From Streptomyces monashensis (GTDB taxonomy: Bacteria; Actinomycetota; Actinomycetes; Streptomycetales; Streptomycetaceae), in assembly GCF_001866665.1 (NCBI RefSeq), contig NZ_MLYO01000013.1, positions 62,001 to 126,000 of the forward strand: a stretch of DNA of 64,000 nt, given 5' to 3'. Made by a program: the position numbers and the translations under genes. The notes beneath the pieces were generated by a model. It did no database searches. It had not been told where the DNA came from and saw only the letters and a list, made by a program, of their open reading frames with translations. This document shows, in pieces, positions 38,290 to 47,029 of this stretch (its first letter is position 1; the number at the start of each line of letters is the position of its first letter).

Positions 38290-40308
38290 CTACTCGTCGT
38301 CAAGCCCGTTGCGCTGCCGGATGGCACGGGATGCCGCACGATGCCCCTCGGCTTCGGTGAACTGCCCGTCCGCGTCGGCCAGTTCGGCCATCGCGTCGTG
38401 GATGCGTGCCTGATCGAAGCCGGAACCCCGTCGGCGGGCGGCCTGCAGCGACTGCTCATACAGCGGCCGTGCCTCATCCGTACGGCCGAGGTCACGCAGC
38501 ACTCCGGCGAGCGCGAACCCGGTGCGCCGCGTCATCCTTTCGCGGCCCAGTTCCACGGCTGTGGCATGCGCTTCGGACAGCAGGCGGTATGCCGCCTCCA
38601 ACTCGCGCAGAGCAGCCGTGGCCTCCCCCAGCCGGTAGGTCTGGAGCATGACTCCGTAAGGGTTGGGAATGGCCAGGTTCATGTCGCGTGACCGGGCGAA
38701 CTCGAGGGCGGCACCCTGCCAGTCACCGCGCACACCGTTGAGCATCCCCCGGAACTCGATCAGCGACGCGCCGAGTTTGCGGTCCCGCGCGCTGTCCCCC
38801 AGAAAGCCGAGAACGGCTTCGGCGCTGTCGAGTTCGCCGACGGCGTCGTTGAAGCGCCCCGCCTCCCACAACGGGCGTGCGAGCTGACATCGTGTCCGCA
38901 CCAGCCATGCGGCGTTTCCGCCATGGCGGACGGCGGAGGACACGGCGAGCCGGAAGGCCCCGATCACGTCCGACTGGTGAGGATGGTCGAGCGCGTACGT
39001 CCACAGCGGCTCGGACAAGGCCACCACCTCGGCGTCCAGCTCACGCTCGTGGGCCAGCCGTACGGCGGCGAGCAGCGTGTGGCGTTCCTCGTACAGCCAG
39101 CGAGAGGCAGCTTCGGCCCGCTCGGTCCTGGCCGCGTCGTCGGCCGCCTCTTGAGGATCTTCCAGCGACACGTCCGGTGCGCCGGGCACCGTGGGGTACT
39201 CCTCCGAGACGATCAGCCGTCGGCCGGCGACAAACCGGTCCGCACGCTGCGCCTGCCGGACGATCCAGCGCAGTAGACGCGTCTGGGCCTGGCCCACCTC
39301 TCCTTCCTGGGTGTCCCGATGTGACCGGCGCAGCGCGTGCCCGTGCAACGGACCCGGCAGTCGCATCCGCCCGTCTCCCGTGCCGGTCAGGGAGCGCAGG
39401 TCGAGTAATCCGGCGCCGTGCAGTTCCTCGAGTGCGTCCTGGCAGGGCTCCTGGCCGAGCCCCAGCAGGGCGGTGGCGGAGGTCACGGTGAAGGTCGCTC
39501 CGGGATGGTGTGGCAGCAGGCGGTAGAGCAGACGCGCAGGGTGGGACAGGCCGTCGTACACGGTGTCCCAGACCCGCTCCACGTCCGGCAGGCCCTTCTC
39601 CTCCAACTCACTTCGTAGATCCGGGATCAGTCGGGAGAGCGGGCGCAGCCGATGTACGCGCACCCACCGTCCAGCGGCGTGCAGGGCCGCCGGCAGACCG
39701 TCGCACAACCGCACCAGCGTCCGCACGGCCTCGGGGTCGGCGGCGAGCCGTGGATCCTGGACGATCAGTCCCAGCAGTTCGGTGGCCGCCCACTCCTCCA
39801 GCGGCGGCAGCGTCATGCCGACGGCGGCGCCGTCCTCCAGGTCGTGGAGCGGGCCGTGGCTGGTGACGATCACCAGGCTCTCCCCGGACGCGGGAAGAAG
39901 AGGGACGATCTCCGAGGCGTAGCGCGCGTTGTCGAGGACCAGGATCAGCTTCGCACCGGACGTCTTGTTCCAGTACTGCCGGCACCGCGCCTTGAACTGT
40001 GCCGCGACAAGCTGCGGCTCCACGTCCAGGGATTCCAGCAACTGCGCCAGCACGTCGCCCGGATCCAGCACACCGCCCAGCCGGAAGTCGTCCAGATCGA
40101 CCGTCAGGACGCCATCGGGGAATCGCTCCCGCTCCACGCGGGCGATCAGATGCGCCAACTCGGTCTTGCCCATCCCGCCCGGCCCGCTGAGCGTCATCAC
40201 CAATGGCCTGGATCGGCCCCGCCACTCCCGCACCGCTCGAAACGCCCGCTCCCGCTGCTCGTCACGATCGACGAAATACGTGGGCTCCGGCGGCAGTTCC
40301 ACCCTCAT
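38290..40308 (-). CDS. STAND-type NTPase (NB-ARC) with TPR-like repeats
   Basis: 672 aa from ATG 40308 (AGAGGGG upstream). NB-ARC features: P-loop GPGGMGKTELAHL at about residues 42-54, Walker B LILVLDNA, and GLPAAL. The C-terminal half has helical repeats of TPR type (RCQLARPLWEAGRFNDAVGEL and AGVLRDLGRTDEARPLYEQS). There is no DNA-binding or nuclease domain. Known: such proteins occur as regulators (SARP/AfsR relatives) and as antiviral sensors. It converges with the repeat-array gene and has no obvious effector neighbour, so its role is open. Confidence 0.85.
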   Translation of the reverse strand: MRVELPPEPTYFVDRDEQRERAFRAVREWRGRSRPLVMTLSGPGGMGKTELAHLIARVERERFPDGVLTVDLDDFRLGGVLDPGDVLAQLLESLDVEPQLVAAQFKARCRQYWNKTSGAKLILVLDNARYASEIVPLLPASGESLVIVTSHGPLHDLEDGAAVGMTLPPLEEWAATELLGLIVQDPRLAADPEAVRTLVRLCDGLPAALHAAGRWVRVHRLRPLSRLIPDLRSELEEKGLPDVERVWDTVYDGLSHPARLLYRLLPHHPGATFTVTSATALLGLGQEPCQDALEELHGAGLLDLRSLTGTGDGRMRLPGPLHGHALRRSHRDTQEGEVGQAQTRLLRWIVRQAQRADRFVAGRRLIVSEEYPTVPGAPDVSLEDPQEAADDAARTERAEAASRWLYEERHTLLAAVRLAHERELDAEVVALSEPLWTYALDHPHQSDVIGAFRLAVSSAVRHGGNAAWLVRTRCQLARPLWEAGRFNDAVGELDSAEAVLGFLGDSARDRKLGASLIEFRGMLNGVRGDWQGAALEFARSRDMNLAIPNPYGVMLQTYRLGEATAALRELEAAYRLLSEAHATAVELGRERMTRRTGFALAGVLRDLGRTDEARPLYEQSLQAARRRGSGFDQARIHDAMAELADADGQFTEAEGHRAASRAIRQRNGLDDE

Positions 40309-40798
40309 GCGACCCCTCTCGGACTTCTCACCCTCGCTCGATTCTCCACGGTGTCCACGCAGTGCCTGGCCCTCAAGCAGACGTGCCCACAACCAAGCAC
40401 TCTAGAAGCCCGGTTCAGGCGTGGAGTCCACAACCACGTACCGCGTCGTCGCCGGGCAGCCCGGCCGTGCCTTCGGTGTGCAATTCCCCGCATATGCCGA
40501 GGCGTTCGGAGATCGGTCCGGTGTCGTGCGGCCAGTCCGAGGGCCGCAGGCCCCGGTCAGCGCGTGGAGGCGGCTGGCGGTGAAGGTGCCGGGCAGGACC
40601 GCACGGGCGGCGGCCCCGTGCCGGACGGTCCGCTCTCCCCCAACTCGTCGTGGGTCCTGTCCTCGACGAGTCCCCCAAGCCCGAACCGTCCCTCCATGGC
40701 GGGTCGTCAATTCATGGGAAGATAATCCTACCCACACCCTGTCAATCTCCTCCCTATGAGGGAATTTGACGGCCATGTGACCACGCTATTCTCGATGC
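40309..40798. other. Intergenic region between the STAND gene and the aminotransferase remnant
   Basis: 490 bp. The left part should carry the STAND gene promoter (minus strand). The right 100 bp are AT-rich and carry an inverted repeat and promoter (40741-40792). No gene recognised. Confidence 0.5.
40741..40792 (+). promoter_or_regulatory. Promoter and inverted repeat before the aminotransferase remnant
   Basis: TTGACG (40766-40771) and TATTCT (40787-40792) are spaced by 15 bp, and transcription would begin at about the GTG at 40799, giving a leaderless message. GTCAA and TTGAC at the ends of 40741-40770, with TCCCT-ATG-AGGGA inside, form an overlapping inverted repeat that could be an operator. 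Confidence 0.45.
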
Positions 40799-40950
40799 GT
40801 GAGTCAGGCAGCGGCGTTCGACAGAATGCGGCAGGGCATTCGGCGACACGTGGCCGAGGTTCTGGACAGCGGTAGATACTCGCATGGCGCGAAAGTCGCC
40901 GAATTCGAAGCGGCTCTCGCCGACTGGACCGGTGCCCGGTACGCGGTCAG
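40799..40950 (+). pseudogene. 5' remnant of a DegT/DnrJ/EryC1 aminotransferase gene
   Basis: From GTG 40799 the frame reads FDRMRQGIRRHVAEVLDSGR, then YSHGAKVAEFEAALADWTGARYAV, the typical start of PLP-dependent sugar aminotransferases. The expected GVNSGTDAL segment is missing; unrelated sequence begins after about codon 50. Known: intact members make amino sugars for antibiotics or surface glycans. The rest of the gene is gone. Confidence 0.6.
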
Positions 40951-41027
40951 GGTGTTGGTGTCCGAGCACAGGCCGAAGAGCATGGGGGCGCGACGCATAC
41001 GGACACGCCCGTGCCGGGCGGCGTACG

Positions 41028-41436
41028 GTCGCCGCGCTGGTGACGCCCGTCGGCAACGCGGCCTTCGTCGTCCGCGTCCATCTCGCCCAGGCCGCCCTGA
41101 TCGCGCTCGCTCCCGTCCTCTTCGCCACGCCCTGGTGGTTCCCGCTCGCGCTGCTGCGCGTACCGGCCGTACGCCCGCTCGAGCTCACCCTCACCCTGCG
41201 CGCCCCGGACCTGCTCCGCGCCCGCAGACCGGCCATCCGCAACCACCGGCTGGCCGTGCTGCTCCTCCTCCCACCTGGAGCCTGGTCGAACGGCTGCGCC
41301 TGCGGGCGCCCACGGGCTGGCGGGCGCACGCCCGAGCAGCGAAGGAGCGTTGCGCTCCGCTTTCTCCTCGCGCCGAGGCTGCTCGCCCATGTCTCACACA
41401 CCGCCGCATCGCATCCCGGGCCCGAGGAGGCCACGC
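41028..41436 (+). other. Decayed coding sequence with hydrophobic stretch
   Basis: A frame here gives a membrane-like segment (VHLAQAALIALAPVLFATPWWFPLALL), then degenerates into Arg/Ala/Pro-rich sequence. No credible start, and no family recognised. It probably belongs to a gene remnant between the aminotransferase fragment and the methyltransferase. Confidence 0.35.
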
Positions 41437-42255
41437 ATGAGTGACCGGACCGCCGTTGCGCCGCTGCGCGGCCGCCACGTCTTCGACACGAGCATTCCCG
41501 ATGAGGACGAACGACTGCGGCTCGGCGAGGCGTTGTGGGATCCGGGCACCCGCACCCGGCTGGCCCGGACCGGCCTGACCGCGGGCTGGCACTGCCTCGA
41601 AGTGGGCGCCGGACACGGCTCGGTGGCGGCCTGGCTGGCCGAGCGGGTGGGAGCGGCCGGCATCGTGGAAGCCGTCGATACGCGCACCGACCGCCTGGAG
41701 TGGCTGACCGAGCACGACGTGCGGGTTCGGCGGCATGACGTGACCACCGACGAACTCCCGCGTGCCACCTACGACCTGATCCACGCCCGGATGGTCGTGC
41801 AGCACGTCCTGGACCGGCCGGCGGTGGTACGCCGGTTGTGCCGTGCGCTCAAGCCCGGCGGCCACCTGGTCCTGGAGGACACGGACACCGCCTCCCTCTT
41901 CAGCCACCCCACCCGCCCGGACTTCCTCCAGGACGTCAAACACGCCGCGTACCAGGTGATGTCCGACGCCGGTCACCACCTCCGTTGCGGTCTGCTCGAC
42001 GCCTCGCTGGCCACGGCCGCGGGCCTGGTGGACGTCCGCGGCGAAGGCCGCTCCTCGGTGGTGTACGGCGGCAGTGGCGCGGCGCGCTGGTACTCGCTCT
42101 GGCTCGCCCGTCTGCGTCCGGCCATGCTCGCGTACACCGGCATGACCGCGCACCGACTCGACCAGGCGGCCGCCGAGTTGAACGACCCCGCCAACAGCTG
42201 GCTGACCCAGGTGATGGTCACGGTTACCGGTCGCGCGCCGTATGAGGAGCGATGA
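41437..42255 (+). CDS. Class I SAM-dependent methyltransferase
   Basis: 272 aa from ATG 41437 (GAGGAGG about 8 bp upstream). Motif I is LEVGAGHGSVAAWLAE, the acidic residue of motif II lies in EAVDTRTDRL, and ALKPGGHLVLEDTD is the post-II/III region. It looks complete, unlike its neighbours. Substrate unknown. Its stop overlaps the ATG of the broken AMP-ligase gene (ATGA at 42252-42255), so both once formed an operon, probably for a small secondary metabolite (inference). Confidence 0.88.
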   Translation: MSDRTAVAPLRGRHVFDTSIPDEDERLRLGEALWDPGTRTRLARTGLTAGWHCLEVGAGHGSVAAWLAERVGAAGIVEAVDTRTDRLEWLTEHDVRVRRHDVTTDELPRATYDLIHARMVVQHVLDRPAVVRRLCRALKPGGHLVLEDTDTASLFSHPTRPDFLQDVKHAAYQVMSDAGHHLRCGLLDASLATAAGLVDVRGEGRSSVVYGGSGAARWYSLWLARLRPAMLAYTGMTAHRLDQAAAELNDPANSWLTQVMVTVTGRAPYEER

Positions 42256-42625
42256 AACCACCGAATCTCGACACGCTCTTCGACACGCCGGCCGAGCGGC
42301 GCGGCGACGCAGTGGTCCATCTCGGCAGGCCGTCGGAGATCTCCTCGCAGCCCGAGGTGCGCTACGGCATCGGGCAGCTCGCCCGGCTCGCCGAGGCCAG
42401 TGCCCGGCCTGGCCCGGCCCGGCTACACGGTCGCCGTGCGCTGCACACACTGCTCACCCGCCTGAACGCCGCCGTGCTCGTCACCGACGCCCGCACCCGA
42501 AGGCCGCTCGGCGTGCGGGGAGCGATCTGACGGCGCTCGTCGGCCGCACGGTCGGCCGCACGGGGACGGTGCCCGGCGCCACACCGCTCGACGGGTTGTA
42601 CGGCGGCGCGGCACCCGCGCCGCGC
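42252..42625 (+). pseudogene. Remnant of an AMP-dependent ligase (acyl-CoA synthetase-like)
   Basis: The first frame (to 42530) reads LDTLFDTPAERRGDAVVHLG, then RYGIGQLARLAEASA and LHTLLTRLNAAVLVTDART, and stops. A second frame then continues as DLTALVGRTVGRTGTVPGAT, then PLDGLYGGAAPAPR. Together these resemble the N-terminal part of an AMP-binding enzyme with one internal deletion, one frameshift, and loss of everything before the catalytic motifs. The identification rests on recall of family sequences. Confidence 0.5.
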
Positions 42626-42813
42626 CGGTCAGTGGCCGGCCGCCGGCGACCACGAAGCGGATGTGCGGGATCCGACCGGCGGCGAGGATATTTCCGGCAT
42701 CCGCATCGCCGACCATGCGCCCGGCGGGTCCGGGTCCATGGACGTCGGGACGTCATGCTCGACACGTCCCTGTGCCGAGCCTGGAGACAACCCACGGCGT
42801 CGCAGTCGTCCCT

Positions 42814-44451
42814 TCACCGCGGCGCCACCCCAGCGCCAGGCGCCGCGCCACCTGCCCACTCGCGCAGGGCGGCTTCGAGGCCGGTGACAACAGCGATACC
42901 GGGGTCGGTGGGGTCGGTGATGTCGCAGGCCCAGGCGACCACCCCGTCCGGGCGTACCAGCAGCCCGGTCGGCGTCGTCGCGGCGTCGTCGGTCACGATG
43001 CTCACGCGGCCGGTCCAGGCCGCGGCGAGGCGGGCGAACGCGCCGTTCGCGGTGCGGTCGAGCAGCAGGAAGCCGCCACCGTGACCGTGGTCGACCAGCC
43101 GGGAGCCGTCCCTCAGCCACAGGTCGGGGACGTACCGGCCGACCAGCGGATGATCGCCGGGCAGGTCGACGCGCTGTGTGACACCGGAGATCTTCTTGAC
43201 CGCATGGGTCGCGCCGGCCGGTGTGCCCAGCAGGTCGGAGACGACCTCCCGGAGCGCGGCCGACTTCGCGTCCCCGCGCATCACCCCGGTCTGGGCCCGC
43301 GTCCAGTCCAGCACCCAGGCACCGAGGGGACGCCGCTCGGCGTCGTAGGTGTCGAGCAGCCCTTCGGGGGCCCACCCGGCGACCACGGCACCGAGCTTCC
43401 AGCCGAGGTTCATCGCGTCGCCGACCCCGAGATTGAGTCCCTGCCCGCCGAACGGCGAGTGCACGTGCGCGGCGTCACCGGCCAGCAGCACCCGCCCCGA
43501 CCTATAGGCCGCCGCCTGGCGGGCGTTGTCGCTCCAGCGGGTCGCGGCGCCGCGCAGCGCGGTCAGCGTGACGTCGGTGCCCGAGACCCGGCGCAGACTG
43601 GCCTGCACCTCTTCGAGGGTGACCGGCACCGATCCGGGGGCGGATGCGCCGTCGAACTCCACGGTGACGACCCGACCGGGCTGTGGCCCGCAGCGGTACG
43701 CACCCCGGGTCGACCACGCCCATCCGGGTGCGAGCTTCTCCGGATCGGCGATGTCGACGACCGCCAGGTGACCGGTGAGTTCGGGGTCGGTGCCGGGGAA
43801 GTCGATGCCCGCGAGGCGGCGTACGGTGCTGCGTCCGCCGTCGCACCCGACCAGCCACCCGGTGCGCACCGAGCCGGCGGTGGTACCGACGAGTACATCG
43901 CCACCGGTGTCCTCCAGCGCGGTCACCTCCACCCCACGACGCACCGGTACGCCGAGCCGCGTGACGTGGCCGGTCAGCAAGTCCTCCAGCTCACGCTGCG
44001 GCACCATCCGGGCGCCGGCGACCGCGGCGTGCGCGGCGAGGTCGGCGTCGGACCAGTCCACGAGGTCGGCATCGAGGACGATCCCGGCGAAATGCCCGGT
44101 GAAGCGCGGCTCGTCGGCCTGCGGGCGGTCACCGGACGGCCGGCCGCCGGACGGCCGACCCTCGGCCGCGGGAGCGAACGAGCCCACCCGTTCCAGCACC
44201 GCTCGCTGCACGCGTTCGGCGGCGGGCAGCAGGCCGCGGCGGTCGAGTGCCGCGGCCGTCGGCACGTTGACGGCCCCGGCCTTCATCGCCCGGTCCGGCT
44301 CGGTCCGTCGTTCGAGCACCTGCACCCTCGCCCCGGAGAGTGCCAGTTCGGCGGCGAGCACGAGCCCCACCGGCCCGGCACCGACCACGGTCACGTCCAC
44401 ATCCACGCTCAGGCTCGCGTCCACGCCCAAGTCCTGGTTCACATCGCTCAT
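42814..44451 (-). CDS. FAD-dependent aromatic monooxygenase (PheA/TfdB family)
   Basis: 545 aa from ATG 44451. FAD motif VVGAGPVGLVLAAELALSGA is followed by ERR, the DG motif in VGCDGGRSTVRR, and GDAAHVHSPFGGQGLNLGVGD, which binds the FAD ribityl. The C-terminal thioredoxin-like domain is present. Known: the family hydroxylates aromatic rings with NAD(P)H and O2 and includes rifampicin monooxygenases. Its promoter (TTGACA at 44485-44490, minus strand) overlaps the palindrome 44452-44486, so the divergent TetR protein probably represses it. Confidence 0.92.
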   Translation of the reverse strand: MSDVNQDLGVDASLSVDVDVTVVGAGPVGLVLAAELALSGARVQVLERRTEPDRAMKAGAVNVPTAAALDRRGLLPAAERVQRAVLERVGSFAPAAEGRPSGGRPSGDRPQADEPRFTGHFAGIVLDADLVDWSDADLAAHAAVAGARMVPQRELEDLLTGHVTRLGVPVRRGVEVTALEDTGGDVLVGTTAGSVRTGWLVGCDGGRSTVRRLAGIDFPGTDPELTGHLAVVDIADPEKLAPGWAWSTRGAYRCGPQPGRVVTVEFDGASAPGSVPVTLEEVQASLRRVSGTDVTLTALRGAATRWSDNARQAAAYRSGRVLLAGDAAHVHSPFGGQGLNLGVGDAMNLGWKLGAVVAGWAPEGLLDTYDAERRPLGAWVLDWTRAQTGVMRGDAKSAALREVVSDLLGTPAGATHAVKKISGVTQRVDLPGDHPLVGRYVPDLWLRDGSRLVDHGHGGGFLLLDRTANGAFARLAAAWTGRVSIVTDDAATTPTGLLVRPDGVVAWACDITDPTDPGIAVVTGLEAALREWAGGAAPGAGVAPR

Positions 44452-44486
44452 CACGAACGATGTTCTATAAACGAACAGCGTTCGTG
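44452..44486. promoter_or_regulatory. TetR-type operator overlapping divergent promoters
   Basis: CACGAACGATGTTC (44452-44465) and GAACAGCGTTCGTG (44473-44486) match at 13 of 14 positions around a 7-bp AT-rich spacer. The site covers the minus-strand TTGACA (44485-44490) and lies just upstream of TATGAT (44493-44498), which would start a leaderless tetR transcript at GTG 44505. Confidence 0.8.
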
Positions 44487-44504
44487 TCAAGTTATGATGG
44501 CCGG

Positions 44505-45227
44505 GTGAACCCGAGAGAGCGACGCGCGGCGCGTCACCAGCCGCCGAACCCCGAGGCCGCAACCGACGCCAGACCACGGCGCCGAAAGGCCCCCATCACC
44601 GTGGAACAGGTCGTCGACACCGCGCTGGGCATCGTCGCCACAGAGGGGTACGAGGCACTGACCATGCGCCGACTGGCCGGCGCGCTCGACACCGGACCCG
44701 CCTCGCTCTACGCCCACGTGGTCAACAAGGCCGACCTCGACGAGCTGCTCATCGGGCGGCTGTGCGCCGAGCTCGTACTGCCCGCGCCCGACCCCGCCGC
44801 CTGGCGGGAGCAGATCCGCGGCGTCTGCGCCCAGATGCGCGACCAGTACCTGAAGTACCCCGGCATCTCCCGCGCCGCGCTCGCCATGGCCCCCACCGAC
44901 CTCCAGGCCATGCGCGTCACCGAAGGCCTGCTGGCGATCCTGCTCGCCGGCGGCGTCGCTCCGCAGGCCGCCGCCTGGGCGATCGACGCCCTCCTGCTGT
45001 ACGTGGCCGCCTACTGCCTCGAAGTGTCCATCGCACGCCGCCGGGCGGCGGACGACGACACCGCCTGGGTCCTGGACCGCGACGAACTCCTGCGCCGGTT
45101 CACCGCCCTGCCCGCCGGGACCTTCCCCCACACCACCCGCCACGCCGCCGAGCTCACCGCCGGCGAGGGCCACGACCGGTTCGACTTCACCCTCGGCATG
45201 CTGATGGGCGGCCTCGTACCCCGCTGA
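44505..45227 (+). CDS. TetR/AcrR-family repressor
   Basis: 240 aa from GTG 44505 (VNPRERRAARHQPP). The HTH spans ITVEQVVDTALGIVATEGYE and LTMRRLAGALDTGPASLYAHV, close to the TetR class with the long C-terminal ligand-binding domain (TetR_C). It is divergent from the monooxygenase gene and the palindrome 44452-44486 lies between them. A model in which the monooxygenase substrate is the inducer is likely (inference). No leader: the -10 box is only 7 bp before the start. Confidence 0.92.
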   Translation: MNPRERRAARHQPPNPEAATDARPRRRKAPITVEQVVDTALGIVATEGYEALTMRRLAGALDTGPASLYAHVVNKADLDELLIGRLCAELVLPAPDPAAWREQIRGVCAQMRDQYLKYPGISRAALAMAPTDLQAMRVTEGLLAILLAGGVAPQAAAWAIDALLLYVAAYCLEVSIARRRAADDDTAWVLDRDELLRRFTALPAGTFPHTTRHAAELTAGEGHDRFDFTLGMLMGGLVPR

Positions 45228-45283
45228 ACCGAGGGCGTGGCCGACCCTCACTTCACGCACTCGTGCACTTACTCTGTGCATCC

Positions 45284-45742
45284 ATGAGGGTCGGCCCGGA
45301 ATCCCGCGACCGCTGCTCCGTGCCGCGCACGGCGGCGGCGGTTCTGGTGCTGCTGGCCGCCCTGTTGCACCTCCTGGCCTGCGCACACGACCCGGCAGCA
45401 TCGCCCGACGGGGCCGATGCGCGTCCGATCGCCGGACCCGTTGTCGTATCGGATGGACCATCGGAAGCTCTGCCGGATGCGCTGTCGGATGCGCACGGCG
45501 ATTCCGGGCCGGGGCCGGAGCGGCACTGCTGCCATGCGGACGAGCCGTCGATCCAGGCTCCGCGCGACACCGGCCTGGTCCAACACCCGGGACGAGGGAC
45601 GGGGCAGGGGGGCGTACCCGGCGTCGAAGATCCCGTTCCCGCCGGATCCGTGGTCCGTTCGGGCCGTCCCCCGCGCGTCCCGGACCGCTCCGGCTCCCCG
45701 GTCGGGCGGTCCCTGGCCCGCTTGGGCGTGTGGCGGACCTGA
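45284..45742 (+). CDS. Putative lipoprotein with HCCHADEP motif
   Basis: 152 aa from ATG 45284. The basic N terminus (RDRCSVPRTAAA) is followed by a hydrophobic core LVLLAALLHLLAC ending in a lipobox-like LLAC. The middle carries HCCHADEP, a possible metal site, and the rest is Pro/Gly-rich and disordered. It precedes the cysteine-synthase-like gene by 120 bp on the same strand. Similar small proteins may accompany that gene in other streptomycetes; function unknown. Confidence 0.6.
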   Translation: MRVGPESRDRCSVPRTAAAVLVLLAALLHLLACAHDPAASPDGADARPIAGPVVVSDGPSEALPDALSDAHGDSGPGPERHCCHADEPSIQAPRDTGLVQHPGRGTGQGGVPGVEDPVPAGSVVRSGRPPRVPDRSGSPVGRSLARLGVWRT

Positions 45743-45862
45743 TCGGCCGTGGGCCGTGCCCCTGCGGTTCGTACGCGCAGCGGAGCACGGCGGCAGTGGA
45801 CCGACTCCCCCTCGTGTCACGGCCGTCGGCCGTTCGCCGACCAGCCGCAGGAGAAGCACGCC

Positions 45863-47029
45863 ATGAACCACACCGCGCACACGCACACGCCTCTCACGCC
45901 GTCCGGGCACCCCCGGCGCCCGATGCGCACACCGGCCGGACTGGTCGGCGACACCCCCGTCCTGTGGATCGCGGAGCCCTTCACCACCGCCGGACGCGGA
46001 TTCTGGGCCAAGCTCGAAGGACTCAACCCCGGCGGCCTGAAGGACCGCGCCGCCCTGCACATGGTCGCCGCGGCCCGCGCCCGCGGGCGGTTGCGGCCCG
46101 GCGCCCGGATCGTGGAGTCCAGCTCCGGGACGCTCGGCCTCGGGCTCGCGCTGGCCGGGTCCGCGTTCGGGCATCCCGTCACCGTGGTCACCGATCCCGG
46201 CCTGGAACCCCTGATGAGCGGGCTGCTCACCGCGTACGGCGCCGGAATCGAGGTCGTCGCCGAGCCGCACCCGGCCGGCGGCTGGCAGCAGGCACGCCTG
46301 CGCCGCGTCGAGGAGATCCTGGCCGAGGAGCCGGGCGCCTGGCACCTGAACCAGTACGACAACCCGGACAACGTCGCCGCGTACGCCCCGCTCGCCCGGG
46401 AACTGGCCGCCCAACTCGACCGCGTCGACACGCTCGTCGTCTCCGTCGGCACCGGCGGCCACTCCGCGGGCATCGCCTCCGTGCTGCGCCGACCGTTCCC
46501 GCGGCTGCGTGTCGTCGGCGTGGACGCGACCGGTTCGACGATCTTCGGTCAGCCCGCCGCGCCCCGCCTGATGCGCGGCCTGGGCAGCAGTGTCCACCCC
46601 CGCAACGTCGCCCACCACCTCTTCGACGAGGTGCACTGGGTCGCCGCCGGCGAGGCGGTCTGGGCCGCCCGGCGGCTGGCCCGGGACCACTACGCGACCG
46701 GCGGCTGGAGCGTCGGCGCCGTCGCCCTCGTCGCCCGCTGGCTCGCCCGTACCCTGCCCGCCGGGAACCGTATCGTCGCCGTCTTCCCGGACGGGCCGCA
46801 GCGCTACGTCGGCACTGTCTACGACGACGCCTACTGCCGGACGCACGCGCTGCTGGAGCGCACGCCCGCCGACGACCCGGACGAGATCGCCCACCCCGGA
46901 GAGCGGACCGTCACCCGCTGGACCCGCTGTACCCGAGTCCACGACCCGCTCGCCCCGCACGCCACGGACGGCTTGCGCGGCACGGCAGAGGAGAACGGGG
47001 CGACGAGGCCGAACGGAGCTGCCCGATGA
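45863..47029 (+). CDS. PLP-dependent cysteine synthase-like enzyme
   Basis: 388 aa from ATG 45863 (AGGAGA about 9 bp upstream). Fold-type II PLP enzyme: the lysine lies in [13 protein letters not shown], the phosphate-binding loop in VSVGTGGHS, and [12 protein letters not shown] replaces the usual SGNTG substrate loop. The C terminus is longer than in CysK. Relatives make cysteine, 2,3-diaminopropionate or similar amino acids from O-acyl- or O-phosphoserine. The changed substrate loop argues for a product other than cysteine. The stop overlaps the MFS start (ATGA at 47026-47029). Confidence 0.88.
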   Translation: MNHTAHTHTPLTPSGHPRRPMRTPAGLVGDTPVLWIAEPFTTAGRGFWAKLEGLNPGGLKDRAALHMVAAARARGRLRPGARIVESSSGTLGLGLALAGSAFGHPVTVVTDPGLEPLMSGLLTAYGAGIEVVAEPHPAGGWQQARLRRVEEILAEEPGAWHLNQYDNPDNVAAYAPLARELAAQLDRVDTLVVSVGTGGHSAGIASVLRRPFPRLRVVGVDATGSTIFGQPAAPRLMRGLGSSVHPRNVAHHLFDEVHWVAAGEAVWAARRLARDHYATGGWSVGAVALVARWLARTLPAGNRIVAVFPDGPQRYVGTVYDDAYCRTHALLERTPADDPDEIAHPGERTVTRWTRCTRVHDPLAPHATDGLRGTAEENGATRPNGAAR

